A DNA stretch of 64,000 bases from JAJDTQ01 sp963422385. GTDB taxonomy: Bacteria > Desulfobacterota > Binatia > UBA9968 > JAJDTQ01. The stretch covers positions 620,001 through 684,000 of the forward strand of contig OY729432.1 in the NCBI GenBank assembly GCA_963422385.1, given 5' to 3'. The translations under genes were made by a program, and so were the position numbers. Numbering within the stretch: position 1 is the stretch's first letter; each line of letters starts with the position of its first letter. The notes beneath the pieces are model-generated. The model ran no database searches, was not told the origin of the DNA, and saw only the letters and a program-made list of their open reading frames with translations. Below are positions 10,149 to 18,840 of the stretch, piece by piece.

Positions 10149-11822
10149 TTACCCTGTTACCGCACCCTCCGCGGCCGACGACACGAGCCGGGCGTACTTG
10201 GCCATGACGCCGCTGGCATAGCGGGGCTCCGGCGCCTTCCATTGGCGCAGACGCTTGTCCATCTCGTCCTCGGACAGATCCACGTCCAGCCGTCTGGCAT
10301 CGACGTCCAACAAGATGGTGTCGCCGTCCCGTACCGCGGCGATGGGGCCGCCCTTGGCCGCCTCCGGAGCCACGTGGCCGGCCATGAGGCCGTGTGTGGC
10401 ACCGGAGAACCGGCCGTCGGTCAGGAGCGCCACGGACTCGCCCAGGCCGGCTCCAACCAAGGCAGCGGTCACGCCCAGCATCTCGCGCATGCCCGGACCT
10501 CCCATGGGCCCTTCGTAGCGGATCACCACCACGTCGCCCGCCTTGATCTCGCCGTTCTGCACCGCCTTGAAGGAGTCCTCCTCTCGATCGAACACCCGCG
10601 CCGGACCGCTGTGCCGGGTGCGCTCGTGGCCGGCGACCTTGACCACGCAACCCTCGGGCGCGAGATTGCCCCTGAGGATCACGAGCCCACCCGTGGGCTT
10701 CAGGGGATCGGCCACCGGTCGCACCACCTCCTGGCCCGGCGTTTCCTCCACGCCTCGGGTTTCCTCATCGAGAGTCCGTCCGGTGACGGTCATGCAATCG
10801 CCGTTCAGCCTGCCCGCGTCCAGCAGACGGCGCGCCACCAGCGGGACGCCGCCCGCCCGGTAAAGGTCGTTGGCCACGAACCGGCCGCCGGGCTTGAGAT
10901 CCGCGATCAGTGGGGTCCCGGAGCTGATACGGTCGAAGTCGTCGATGCGCAGATCCACCTCCGCCTCGCGCGCCACGCCGAGCAGGTGCAGCACGCCGTT
11001 GGTGGAGCCGCCGGTGGCCGCCACCGCGGCAATGGCGTTCTCCAGCGCCGTGCGCGTGATGATCTGCCGCGCAGTGAGGTTCTTCCGCACGAGATCCATG
11101 ATCATCTCGCCGGCGCGGAACGCGACGTCGTCCTTCCGGTCGTCCATGGCCGGCACGCTGGCGGTGCCGATGGGGGAGATTCCCAGGACCTCGAAGGCGG
11201 TGGCCATGGTATTGGCGGTGAACTGTCCGCCGCATGCCCCCGGACCCGGACAGGCACGGCTTTCGAGATCCAGCAGCTCGGCATCGGTCATCTTCCCGGC
11301 CGCGTGGGCGCCGACCCCCTCGAAGACGTCCTGTATCGTCACGTCACGCCCCTGGAACCGTCCCGGCATGATGGATCCGCCGTAAAGCATCAGCGACGGC
11401 AGATCCAGCCGCGCCAGCGCCATGACCGTGCCCGGGATGGTCTTGTCGCAGCCCGACAGCGCCACCACCGCGTCGAACAGATGCCCGCGGGTGACCAGCT
11501 CGATGGAATCGGCAATGACCTCGCGGCTGATGAGCGAGGCCTTCATCCCTTCGGTGCCCATGGAGATGCCGTCGGAGACCGCCACGGTATTGAACTCGAT
11601 GGGCGTTCCGCCGCCGGCGCGAATCCCCTCCTTCACCTTGGCCGAGAGCCGACGCAGGTGGAAGTTGCACGGCATGACCTCGATCCAGGTGTTGGCGATG
11701 CCCACCAGAGGCCGGTCGAGATCCTCATCCGTCAACCCCACCGCCTTGAACATGGCCCGGGAGGGCGCCCGATCCGGCCCCTGGGTGATGGCCCGGCTGT
11801 GTCGATTCAGTGGTTCCGCCAT
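10149..11822 (-). CDS. ilvD: Dihydroxy-acid dehydratase IlvD
   Basis: 557 residues, the normal length. Iron-sulfur and active-site signatures are present: GIANTWIEVMPCNFHLRRL, VALSGCDKTIPGTVMALARL, ACPGPGACGGQFTANTMATA and the C-terminal LLTDGRFSGATHGLMAGH. It converts 2,3-dihydroxy acids to 2-keto acids in branched-chain amino acid biosynthesis. The ATG at 11822 has GGAAGGAGC upstream; upstream in-frame sequence overlaps the next gene and was rejected. It is the last gene of a minus-strand run and ends 4 bp from the IS1595-type element's right repeat, so the element sits exactly at its 3' end. Because the neighbours are catabolic, a role as a sugar-acid dehydratase of the same family is an alternative. 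Confidence 0.9.
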   Translation of the reverse strand: MAEPLNRHSRAITQGPDRAPSRAMFKAVGLTDEDLDRPLVGIANTWIEVMPCNFHLRRLSAKVKEGIRAGGGTPIEFNTVAVSDGISMGTEGMKASLISREVIADSIELVTRGHLFDAVVALSGCDKTIPGTVMALARLDLPSLMLYGGSIMPGRFQGRDVTIQDVFEGVGAHAAGKMTDAELLDLESRACPGPGACGGQFTANTMATAFEVLGISPIGTASVPAMDDRKDDVAFRAGEMIMDLVRKNLTARQIITRTALENAIAAVAATGGSTNGVLHLLGVAREAEVDLRIDDFDRISSGTPLIADLKPGGRFVANDLYRAGGVPLVARRLLDAGRLNGDCMTVTGRTLDEETRGVEETPGQEVVRPVADPLKPTGGLVILRGNLAPEGCVVKVAGHERTRHSGPARVFDREEDSFKAVQNGEIKAGDVVVIRYEGPMGGPGMREMLGVTAALVGAGLGESVALLTDGRFSGATHGLMAGHVAPEAAKGGPIAAVRDGDTILLDVDARRLDVDLSEDEMDKRLRQWKAPEPRYASGVMAKYARLVSSAAEGAVTG

Positions 11823-11848
11823 TTCCGCCTGCTCCTTCCCTGGTTCTC

Positions 11849-12862
11849 TCAGTCGTCCAGCCACATGAGCCTGGCCGGATTGTCCTTCAGCATGATGGCG
11901 ATCTGCTCCTGGGTGATGCCGAAACCCAGCAGCGCGCGAATGAACACCCGCATGCCGTCGATGGCGTTCAGGTGCAATACCTGGCCGAAGTCGCTGCCGA
12001 TGATGCAGCGCTCGGGGCCGATCTCGGCGATGGTCTTGACCGTTTCCATGGGATCGGCCACCGGCTGGTAGAGGCTGGGAATCATGGGCTGGCAGTAGGT
12101 GCCAACGAACACCCCCAGGTCCGCCAACTCCTTCATCTCGTCCAGCAGGAGCTTGTTGAGCTCCAGCAGCGGGTGGTCCAGGGTGGCCCGCACGCCCAGC
12201 TCCCTGGCCTTCCTGGCCAGCGGCAGCAGCTCCTGGAAATCGGTGTGACCGAAGCCGATGCCCGCCTTGTGCTCCACCGCGAGCTTCATGATCTCCACCA
12301 CCTCGGGCAACACCTCGCCCTCCTCGCTCACCAGCCGCACGCCGCCCTTCTCCGGGTGACCCGCTCCGCGCCAGAAGCCCAGGGACGTGAACGTCGGGAA
12401 CCAGATCATCTTGGCGTTGGGGTACTGCAGCGCGATACGGACGTACTCGGGATTCATGCCGTGGCACATGCCCGCGCCGCCGTAGACCTCCACCCGGTGC
12501 TCCAGTTCCTCCGTCTCGATCAGGTAGTCGATGTGGCGCTGGGCCAGGTAACAGGCGTTGGCGCTGACGTTCCAGTGGTCCTTGAAGGCCAGCGCCCGCA
12601 TCCCTGCCCTGGAGGCCTCCACCGCGATCTGGATCATGTCCTGGGAGCGGTGGACGAAGTCGGGATACGCGTGGATGTGGCAGTCGATGGCCCCGTCGAG
12701 CAACTCGTCCTCGATGCCCGGGTAGATCTTGAGCATCTCGGGGTTGTCCTTGAGCATCTGGTAGAAGTAGTCCTTGGCATTGAGTTGGCGGACGCGTTCC
12801 AGGGTCAGGGTCCGGCCTACCAGGATGCCGGCGGCCTCCGCGTCTGCTGCAAAATCACACAT
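11849..12862 (-). CDS. DUF6282-type amidohydrolase-fold protein
   Basis: 337 residues. DGAIDCHIHAYPDFVHRSQD near residue 60 contains the H-x-H metal motif of the amidohydrolase/TIM-barrel superfamily. RALAFKDHWNVSANACYLAQ, GIGFGHTDFQELLPLARKA and CIIGSDFGQVLHLNAIDGM supply further His and Asp positions expected for metal binding. Proteins of this type are annotated DUF6282; the substrate is unknown. GAGGAGACC precedes the ATG. It lies 26 bp upstream of ilvD on the same strand and downstream of a flavin monooxygenase and a MaoC dehydratase, which together look like a catabolic operon for an organic acid or cyclic compound (inference). Confidence 0.7.
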   Translation of the reverse strand: MCDFAADAEAAGILVGRTLTLERVRQLNAKDYFYQMLKDNPEMLKIYPGIEDELLDGAIDCHIHAYPDFVHRSQDMIQIAVEASRAGMRALAFKDHWNVSANACYLAQRHIDYLIETEELEHRVEVYGGAGMCHGMNPEYVRIALQYPNAKMIWFPTFTSLGFWRGAGHPEKGGVRLVSEEGEVLPEVVEIMKLAVEHKAGIGFGHTDFQELLPLARKARELGVRATLDHPLLELNKLLLDEMKELADLGVFVGTYCQPMIPSLYQPVADPMETVKTIAEIGPERCIIGSDFGQVLHLNAIDGMRVFIRALLGFGITQEQIAIMLKDNPARLMWLDD

Positions 12863-12926
12863 GGTCTCCTCGCTTTCCGATTGCTTGCTCCTGCCCGCCG
12901 GCCGAATGCGGTGCCGGGAACGGGCA

Positions 12927-12955
12927 CGGGCGGGCTTGAAACCCGCCTACATTGT
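12927..12955. repeat. Palindromic repeat, family A copy 1
   Basis: GGCGGG and CCCGCC arms flank a CTTGAAA loop and are followed by TACAT, in the gap between two minus-strand genes. It is related to the palindromes at 46148-46182 and 61681-61706. Confidence 0.6.
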
Positions 12956-12966
12956 CTCATCGGGCC

Positions 12967-13968
12967 TTAGCCGGCCCCGTTGCCCCAGGCGGTGATGAAC
13001 CGCTCGGCGTCCTCCGCGGCGGGCTCGCCGACCGGAACGTACGGCACCACCATCCGCGTCACCCCGGCCTCCACGTACGGCGCCAGCCGGTCCTTGATCT
13101 CCGCGACCGACGTCGCCGGGATCACCGGCAGCCGGTCCATGTAGTCGTCGGTAAGAGCTCCCATGGCGGCCTTGAAGCCGCCGCTCCGGAACGCCTCCTG
13201 AACCGCGTCCACCTCCGCGACGAAGCCCTGTTCCCGCAGCATGTCGCTGTAGTGGTCCGCGATGTTGTAGAAGGTCAGGGCCTGCCGGAGCTTGGAGCGG
13301 GCGACCTCCCGGTCCGGATTGAGGGATACGCGGACCTTTCCGATGACGTCCACCGGGTCCTTTCCGACGGCCCGGGCTGCTGCCTGGGTCCGATCCGCGA
13401 TCTCGCGGACCTTCTCGGGCGTCGCCATGTTGATGAAGACCCCGTCCGACATCCTTCCCGCCAGCCGTGTCATCTGCGGCCCCAGGCCGGCCAGATAGAC
13501 AGGTAATCGCGGGTGCCTCGGCTTCCACGAGAGCTGGAAGCGCTTGCCGGTCTGGTAGATCTCGCCTTCGTACTCGACCCGCTCCCCGGCCACCACCTTG
13601 CGCACGATCTCCATGTACTCCCGGGCGCGCCGCAGCGGGCGATCGAAGACCCCGCCGTGCCACCCGGCGATGGCCTTGTTGGCCACCCCGAGGCCCAGCA
13701 GGACGCGCCCCTCCGAGAGGTCTTGTAGCGTCGCCGCCTGCAATCCCAGGGCCACCGGGCTGCGGCCGAAGATGTGGTAGATGGCCGTTCCCAGCTTGAT
13801 GGTGCTGGTGCGGCTGGCCGCGGCCGAGATCAGCACCATGGGGTCGGTGCTGTTGGATTCGCCTTTCCAGAACGCGCCGAAGCCGGCCTGCTCGGCCCGC
13901 TCCACCAGACCCACCACGTCCGCAGCCGGGTAATGCGCCGCGGAGTTGATTTCGATATCGTAGATCAC
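12967..13968 (-). CDS. LLM-class flavin-dependent oxidoreductase (F420- or FMN-type)
   Basis: 333 residues with the luciferase-like TIM barrel: DVVGLVERAEQAGFGAFWKG, TIKLGTAIYHIFGRSPVALG, LQDLSEGRVLLGLGVANKAI and LPVYLAGLGPQMTRLAGRMS. This layout (KLGTA, then the RSPVALG-like segment) is the usual one for F420-dependent or FMN-dependent members. They oxidise or monooxygenate small organic substrates with reduced flavin or F420. There is no signal peptide, so it is cytoplasmic. It belongs to the minus-strand run maoC, this gene, DUF6282, ilvD. A second LLM enzyme of a different subtype is at 51331-52344. Confidence 0.85.
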   Translation of the reverse strand: MIYDIEINSAAHYPAADVVGLVERAEQAGFGAFWKGESNSTDPMVLISAAASRTSTIKLGTAIYHIFGRSPVALGLQAATLQDLSEGRVLLGLGVANKAIAGWHGGVFDRPLRRAREYMEIVRKVVAGERVEYEGEIYQTGKRFQLSWKPRHPRLPVYLAGLGPQMTRLAGRMSDGVFINMATPEKVREIADRTQAAARAVGKDPVDVIGKVRVSLNPDREVARSKLRQALTFYNIADHYSDMLREQGFVAEVDAVQEAFRSGGFKAAMGALTDDYMDRLPVIPATSVAEIKDRLAPYVEAGVTRMVVPYVPVGEPAAEDAERFITAWGNGAG

Positions 13969-14035
13969 GTGCCTCCTCGTTCAGGTTCGGGGTTCCGCGC
14001 AAACGAATCTGCCGCACGTTGCTCTGTTCGGGATA

Positions 14036-14518
14036 CTAACCGGACGTCCGCCGGGCGGTCATGAAGTTGATCATCTTCATGCTCATGACCACGTCGCCGT
14101 CCTGATTCAGGGTCTCGAGGAACGATCTCACGATGCCGCGGTCCGGCTTCGAACTCGACCGCCGGGTTTCCAGCACCGTGACCCGCACCGTCAGTCTGTC
14201 ACCCGGCCGTACGGGCTTGTTCCAGCGAAGCTCGTCCACCCCCGGCGATCCGAGGTTGGCCACGGCCGAGAGATAGTTGTCGGAATAGACCCGCATCATG
14301 GCCGCGGCGGTGTGCCAGCCGCTGGCGATGAGACCCTTGTAAATGGTCTTTTTCGCAAGCTCCGGATCGATGTGATAAGGCTGCGGCACGAAACGCTTGC
14401 CGAAATCAACAATCTCGGTCTCGTCGAGGCTCACCGGGCCGAACTCGTGCACCGAGCCGGCCACGTAATCTTCGAAGTAACGATCCTCCCTGGGAACGTC
14501 GAATCCGGATTGTTTCAT
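14036..14518 (-). CDS. MaoC-family (hot-dog fold) dehydratase
   Basis: 160 residues. DRYFEDYVAGSVHEFGPVSL at the N-terminus and FVPQPYHIDPELAKKTIYKG with GLIASGWHTAAAMMRVY in the middle match the MaoC/R-hydratase pattern; the D and H of the PYHID segment are the expected catalytic pair. The family hydrates enoyl-CoA or dehydrates hydroxyacyl-CoA compounds. It starts at 14518 with GAGGAGGCG upstream and is the first gene of the catabolic minus-strand run. It appears complete. Confidence 0.85.
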   Translation of the reverse strand: MKQSGFDVPREDRYFEDYVAGSVHEFGPVSLDETEIVDFGKRFVPQPYHIDPELAKKTIYKGLIASGWHTAAAMMRVYSDNYLSAVANLGSPGVDELRWNKPVRPGDRLTVRVTVLETRRSSSKPDRGIVRSFLETLNQDGDVVMSMKMINFMTARRTSG

Positions 14519-14629
14519 CGCCTCCTCTGATTCGGCCAGACAAGCAAGTTATTCGTGTCCATGCAAGACATTCTTTCATGTCCATACAGACACTTTAGCT
14601 GCACTAGCAAGGAGCAGGGCCATGAGCGT

Positions 14630-15160
14630 TTATTCGGGAGGTGGAGGAAACGGGTCATGTTCCCGGGGACCCTCCCTCTTGACATGCAAGGACCTCTCAC
14701 CTCTCAACAACTCCGAAAGCAGCCGCATGTTGCCACGCTGGACCCATTCATCGTCCTGCCATCCCCGTGGAGTATAAGAAAGTCTCTCAAGGTCTTTTTT
14801 GTCGAACTTGTAACTGAGGTCCGTGGCAATGGTGGCGATTAGTTCAAGAAAACGATCATCCCTCTGTTCAAAGAAGCATTCTTGCTGACCCTCAGGTGGA
14901 AGTGGTGTGCGTAAGTGTTCAATATACTGCTTGTATGCTTCTATGATTGATCTCCGCCCATGGAACTCAAGTTGAACAAGGTTGAGCGCACCAACATGCT
15001 CGCCGGACAGTCGGGCTGAGCGAGTTCGCATCAACGACGCAAGAATTTCAGTCTTCCGCCGCTTCACTTCATTCCGCCGGTCGCGCCAAAGCGTGATCGA
15101 GACTGCTGCAATCGGTCCGACAATTATTGCGATTATTGTCAGCCACTCATTGGCGCTCAT
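14630..15160 (-). CDS. DUF6680-like membrane-anchored hypothetical protein
   Basis: 176 residues. A single N-terminal membrane segment (WLTIIAIIVGPIAAVSITLW) is followed by a basic stop-transfer region, RDRRNEVKRRK, then a soluble domain with LMRTRSARLSGEHVGALNLV, FLELIATIATDLSYKFDKKD and a proline-rich tail. This matches what I recall of DUF6680 proteins; no biochemical role is known. It overlaps the 3' end of the upstream gene at 15157-15525 by four bases (ATGA), so both are translated from one message. The pair stands apart from the flanking metabolic genes and looks like an accessory module. Confidence 0.6.
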   Translation of the reverse strand: MSANEWLTIIAIIVGPIAAVSITLWRDRRNEVKRRKTEILASLMRTRSARLSGEHVGALNLVQLEFHGRRSIIEAYKQYIEHLRTPLPPEGQQECFFEQRDDRFLELIATIATDLSYKFDKKDLERLSYTPRGWQDDEWVQRGNMRLLSELLRGERSLHVKREGPREHDPFPPPPE

Positions 15161-15525
15161 GCATTCAGGACCCGTAGCTTTTTGAATTTCGCGTTGACCG
15201 GACCGGTTGGCGTTTCGATACGATAGACTCTATCGGGATCAAGCTCGATCGGAAACTGGAAGGGTACGTCGAATGTATAGGGCCGCTCCGCGGACAAGAC
15301 GCCGGTAATCGTCAGCACGCCAGCCGGTATGGTTATTTTGATTGACCCGACAATATTCTCGTGGTCCGGCGCGAGACGGTATTCGCCATCGTACTGACTG
15401 TCACCTGCATCAGCACCGGCAATCACACCGTCCTGGAACACGAGCATCGCTCCGGTCGTGCCCGCTTTGCCAGTCAGGTAAGTCGCATAGATGGCGTTGG
15501 GAAACGTCTGCAGTTCGGCTGGCAT
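15157..15525 (-). CDS. Small hypothetical protein with GrlR-like repeats
   Basis: 122 residues. AMLVFQDGVIAGADAGDSQY then DGEYRL recalls the GrlR/small beta-barrel pattern in which a G-x-x-x-F-x-D-G-x-x-x-G-D-x-x-Y signature forms lipocalin-like strands. The C-terminus is beta-rich (YTFDVPFQFPIELDPDRVYR). GrlR in enteropathogens is a negative regulator of type III secretion, but proteins with this fold are widespread and mostly uncharacterised, so I do not transfer that function. It is translationally coupled to the DUF6680-like gene through a four-base overlap. Confidence 0.5.
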   Translation of the reverse strand: MPAELQTFPNAIYATYLTGKAGTTGAMLVFQDGVIAGADAGDSQYDGEYRLAPDHENIVGSIKITIPAGVLTITGVLSAERPYTFDVPFQFPIELDPDRVYRIETPTGPVNAKFKKLRVLNA

Positions 15526-15668
15526 GGTTCCCCCCTTGCGTTTGGTTCAGCACGCTCGGCTACGTTTATATTACGCCTCCCTGCAGGAGGCAAGCATCTC
15601 CGGGCTCTCCTCCCTCTTCCCCCAAACCTTCAACCAAATCAACCGGTCAGGAGTCTCCGCGAGACGGT

Positions 15669-17006
15669 TCACGTAGCGGACGGGGTCCGGGTCGGCGGCT
15701 TCGTCCGGAACATCAGCACGGTGGAGGTGAAGGCGGAGCCGGCGAATATGGCAAGAGGCACGGTGTAGCTGTGGGTGAGGTCGTAGAAGAAGCCGGCGCT
15801 GATGGGGCCCATGACGCTTCCGGCGGTGACGAACAGGCGGCTGAACCCCTGGATGCTGGCGAAGTGGCGGATGCCGAAATAGTCGGCGCGGATGGGTTCC
15901 TGGAGCGAGGCGAGGCCGCCGTAGCACAGGGAGTACACCAGCAATGCCGCCATGAACCAGGCGGAGGAAGCGGTCGCGCCCATGATCAGGACCGAGGCGC
16001 TGAGGGCGACGAGCAGGCCGATCATGAGGCGGCGCTTGTCGATGAAGTCTCCCATCCAGCCGAAGGCCAGGCGCGCCGGGGCACCGATGAGAGCGGAGGT
16101 CCCGAGCAACCCGCTGGCCACTTCCTGACCCCAGCCCCGGTCCATCAGGAGGATCACGAGGTGGACGGAGATCCCCTCGGTGACCATCTGCCGCAGCCCC
16201 ATGACCGCGGAAAGAAGCCAGAACGAACGGGTGCGAAGCGCCTCCTTGAGGGTGAGCGAGACCTCGGGAACCGGAGACTCAGCGCGGGCGCTTGGCCACG
16301 GTTCCCCGCCGGGCGCCTGCGGCGGGGACGAGACCTCGGGCGCTGGCACCGTGGCGCGGGTGCCCCTGGGACGCATTTCCTCCGATGGTCCCGGCCGCCC
16401 GGCACCGCGTTCATAGGCGTTTCCGATGGCCCGGGCCAGGGGCCAGCCCATGCCGACGATGATGAAGGCCGACGCCACGGCCGCGGCGCGCCAACCCCAC
16501 CAGACGATCATGAAGCCCACCACCGGCACCAGCGCCCCGGACAGGCCCGGACCCGTGCGGAAGATGCCGAAGGCAAGGCTCCGGCGAGCGCGAAACAGCG
16601 TGGCCACCACCACGCTGATGGGAATGTAGAAGCCGATGCTGGAACCCAGCACGATGCCCACGACGATGGCAACGTAGAGCATCGACAGAGAGTTCACCAG
16701 GCTCATGCCGATGAAGCCCAGGGCACAGATCACGATGCCGAGGTACATGACCCGCTTCGGACCGAGGCGGTCGGTCATGTAACCTTCGGCAGGCCCCAGA
16801 AGGCCGGACTCGACCCGGGCCATGGAGAAGGCGCCCGAGATGGCGGTGCGGCTCCAGCCGAACTCCCGCTCGAAGGACGGGAAATAGGCGCTCAGGCCGA
16901 AATAGGCCAAGCCGGTGCTGACGGCGTGGGCCAGCGCGCCGGCGAACACGATCCACCAGGTGGACATGAACCCGGCAAAGTTTTGGCGGGAGTTTCGAGT
17001 GGCCAA
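15669..17006 (-). CDS. MFS transporter, monocarboxylate/oxalate carrier-like
   Basis: About 445 residues with twelve predicted helices split into two halves by a long Pro/Ala/Ser-rich loop around residues 225-275. The first half has GFMSTWWIVFAGALAHAVST and MTDRLGPKRVMYLG (the conserved loop 2 motif); the second half has GWMGDFIDKRRLMIGLLVAL. The FPSFEREFGWSRTAISGAFS segment is typical of OxlT/MCT-like carriers, which take up carboxylates. A start at 16967 (MSTWW) is possible and would remove 13 residues. It lies 6 bp downstream of a truncated xanthine dehydrogenase-type gene on the same strand. Confidence 0.85.
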   Translation of the reverse strand: MATRNSRQNFAGFMSTWWIVFAGALAHAVSTGLAYFGLSAYFPSFEREFGWSRTAISGAFSMARVESGLLGPAEGYMTDRLGPKRVMYLGIVICALGFIGMSLVNSLSMLYVAIVVGIVLGSSIGFYIPISVVVATLFRARRSLAFGIFRTGPGLSGALVPVVGFMIVWWGWRAAAVASAFIIVGMGWPLARAIGNAYERGAGRPGPSEEMRPRGTRATVPAPEVSSPPQAPGGEPWPSARAESPVPEVSLTLKEALRTRSFWLLSAVMGLRQMVTEGISVHLVILLMDRGWGQEVASGLLGTSALIGAPARLAFGWMGDFIDKRRLMIGLLVALSASVLIMGATASSAWFMAALLVYSLCYGGLASLQEPIRADYFGIRHFASIQGFSRLFVTAGSVMGPISAGFFYDLTHSYTVPLAIFAGSAFTSTVLMFRTKPPTRTPSAT

Positions 17007-17012
17007 GGCGCC

Positions 17013-17408
17013 CTACACCGACATCCTCGGCAGGACCTTCTCGGCCGTGACGGGCAACGACCGGATGCCGGATCCGGCGGCGTCGGCCACCGCCGAGGCG
17101 AACGGGATGATGGGCGTCTCGCCGATGCTCATGCTGTTGTAGGGGCCGCTGCCGAGGTCGGACTGGATCAGAGCCGTGCACAGCCCGGCCACGTCGGCGC
17201 CCGTGACGACGGCCCGGACCCCGGACGGCTGCTTCGCCCGGCCCGTGTCGATGCGCTTGATCCTTCCGTAGGGTATGGGGCTCCGCAGCACCTTGCCCCA
17301 CACCATGTCCGGAAGGGTCACGTCCACCGCGTACACGGCCTCGCCCGTCACCTTTCCCACGCCCTCGGCCCGCGGAGTGGGAACGCCCACGATCTTGCCT
17401 GTCGCCAT
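17013..17408 (-). pseudogene. Internally deleted molybdopterin dehydrogenase (xanthine dehydrogenase family) remnant
   Basis: The first 85 residues match the start of the family's large subunit: GVGKVTGEAVYAVDVTLPDM, VWGKVLRSPIPYGRIKRI and SGVRAVVTGADVAGL. The sequence then jumps without a frame break to what is normally the very end of a protein of more than 700 residues: GPYNSMSIGETPIIPFASAV and IRSLPVTAEKVL. Compare the intact paralogue at 43900-46107, which ends with GPGPYGAKGMGEGGIIPVAP and VKDLPLTPERVWRAM. So roughly 600 codons, including the whole cofactor-binding core, are missing, while start, stop and frame survive. It cannot be catalytic. Confidence 0.8.
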
Positions 17409-17562
17409 GGGTTGCCTCGGTGGTATGGTGAGTCTTGCGTTCCTGTCTGAATCCTTGCGCCATGGATGGCATATCGCCCCGTATGGACCGAGTCAATGGA
17501 CGTCCGACCTGTATCCATCACGGTTTGACTTCCCTGAGGACATTCGAGAGACTCGGACATCC

Positions 17563-18315
17563 ATGACCCTCGACGACTTCGCCTCAAGACTTCGGCGCGC
17601 CACGGACGTCGTGTTCTTTACCGGCGCGGGCATCAGCACCGAATCAGGCATCCCCGACTTCAGAAGCCCGGGCGGCAAGTGGACCCGGATGAGGCCCGTG
17701 TACTTCGACGAGTTCATTAGCAGCGAGGAGGCCAGGGTCCGGGCGTGGCAGCGCAAGAAGGAAAGCCACCATCTCTACAAGGAAGTGAAGCCCAACATCG
17801 GCCACACCTCGATCAGCGACTTCGAGAAGCGCGGCAAGCTCCTGGGGCTCATCACCCAGAACATCGACGGCCTGCACAGCCGGGGCGGGGTCTCGGACGA
17901 CAAGATCGTGGAGTTGCACGGCTCGGACCGCACGGTGGTGTGCCTCGTCTGCGGCAAGGACTTCGATCCGGACGAAGTCCTGGAAAGCCTGGGGGAGACC
18001 TTCACCTCGCCCCGCTGCGACGCGTGCGACGGTCTGCTCAAGTCCGGCACCATCTCCTTCGGCCAGCCCATGCCGCAGGAGGCCATGCAGCAAGCCCGGG
18101 TCTGGAGCGAAGCGGCCGAGGTCTTCATCGTGGTGGGTTCGTCGCTGGTCGTTCAGCCCGCCGCGTCCTTCCCCATCATCGCCAAACAGGCCGGCGCGTT
18201 GCTGGCCATCGTCAACCGGGAAGCCACCCCCATCCAGTCCCTGGCCGACTACAGTTGCGAGGGCGAGGTCGGCGAGTTCTTCCGCAAGCTGAACCCGCTG
18301 CTGGCCGACGCCTGA
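17563..18315 (+). CDS. cobB: Sir2-family NAD-dependent deacylase (sirtuin)
   Basis: 250 residues. NAD-binding motifs are clear: VVFFTGAGISTESGIPDFRS at the N-terminus, LITQNIDGLHSR, the catalytic His in VELHGSDRTV, and VVGSSLVVQPAASFP. A zinc site is formed by CLVCGK and CDACDG. It removes acetyl or other acyl groups from lysines using NAD+. I chose the ATG at 17563; an ATG 22 codons further upstream in frame is possible. It is oriented away from the xanthine dehydrogenase remnant, with about 150 bp between them. The bacterial symbol cobB is used for this family; the precise acyl specificity is unknown. Confidence 0.88.
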   Translation: MTLDDFASRLRRATDVVFFTGAGISTESGIPDFRSPGGKWTRMRPVYFDEFISSEEARVRAWQRKKESHHLYKEVKPNIGHTSISDFEKRGKLLGLITQNIDGLHSRGGVSDDKIVELHGSDRTVVCLVCGKDFDPDEVLESLGETFTSPRCDACDGLLKSGTISFGQPMPQEAMQQARVWSEAAEVFIVVGSSLVVQPAASFPIIAKQAGALLAIVNREATPIQSLADYSCEGEVGEFFRKLNPLLADA

Positions 18316-18399
18316 CAATCCGGATGTGAGAATTGTACGATCCGGGATATCGGTTCCGCCCTGTGCGGTTTCCGGGGCGCAGGCTGCCGATCCGGAGAA

Positions 18400-18786
18400 C
18401 TTCGTGGGCAGAATCGTATGCAGCCGCAGGATAGTCCTCAACCAAAGCGTTCATTGCGGTGAGCCAACTCTTCCCCTATTGATTCGAGAACGCATATGTT
18501 TGCCCATCGTGGCGTAAAAGCTCGTCGTCCGGAGCATACCATCTGCCGGGGCCGAATTTTCTTCCAGGTTCCCCTCCGATCAAAGTCACGGCCTCGATAA
18601 ACCCGCTCTCATCCAGGTGTCTCTGCGCTCCTCTGAAATGACCAAGAGGTCCGGGTCGAGAACGTCGATCTGATCCCGGATGAGGGGCTGTAAATCGTCT
18701 CGTTCTCGGAGTCTTTCACGAGCGAAATCAGTCGGTTCAAGCGCCCTCAGTGAGTTTGTCGTAATCTCGTGAATGGACATGGGCAT
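18400..18786 (-). pseudogene. Remnant of a NucS-like nuclease-domain gene
   Basis: From the ATG at 18786 the frame reads SIHEITTNSLRALEPTDFAR, then RDQIDVLDPDLLVISEE, the N-terminus of a family whose members continue into a PD-(D/E)xK nuclease-like core (RRIDLLxxD, LVVIELKR). That core is absent here. After a frame change near 18620 the sequence reads GFIEAVTLIGGEPGRKFGPG, RWYAPDDELL and HDGQTYAFSNQ, which looks like the C-terminal region of the same protein. It stops at a TAG (18476-18478) where TGG would continue the frame, and MNALVEDYPAAAYD follows. So the gene carries an internal deletion, a frameshift and a nonsense codon. The identification is by memory of the family. Confidence 0.55.
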
Positions 18787-18840
18787 CGTTGAACAGCGAG
18801 TGAACCCGCGCGATGGTCGTGCCGAGAGACGACGTGTCGG

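Noticed and set aside
7408..10152. Target-site duplication for the IS1595-type element.
   Set aside because: The 8 bp outside each repeat (TCTAAATA and TCATTTAC) do not match.
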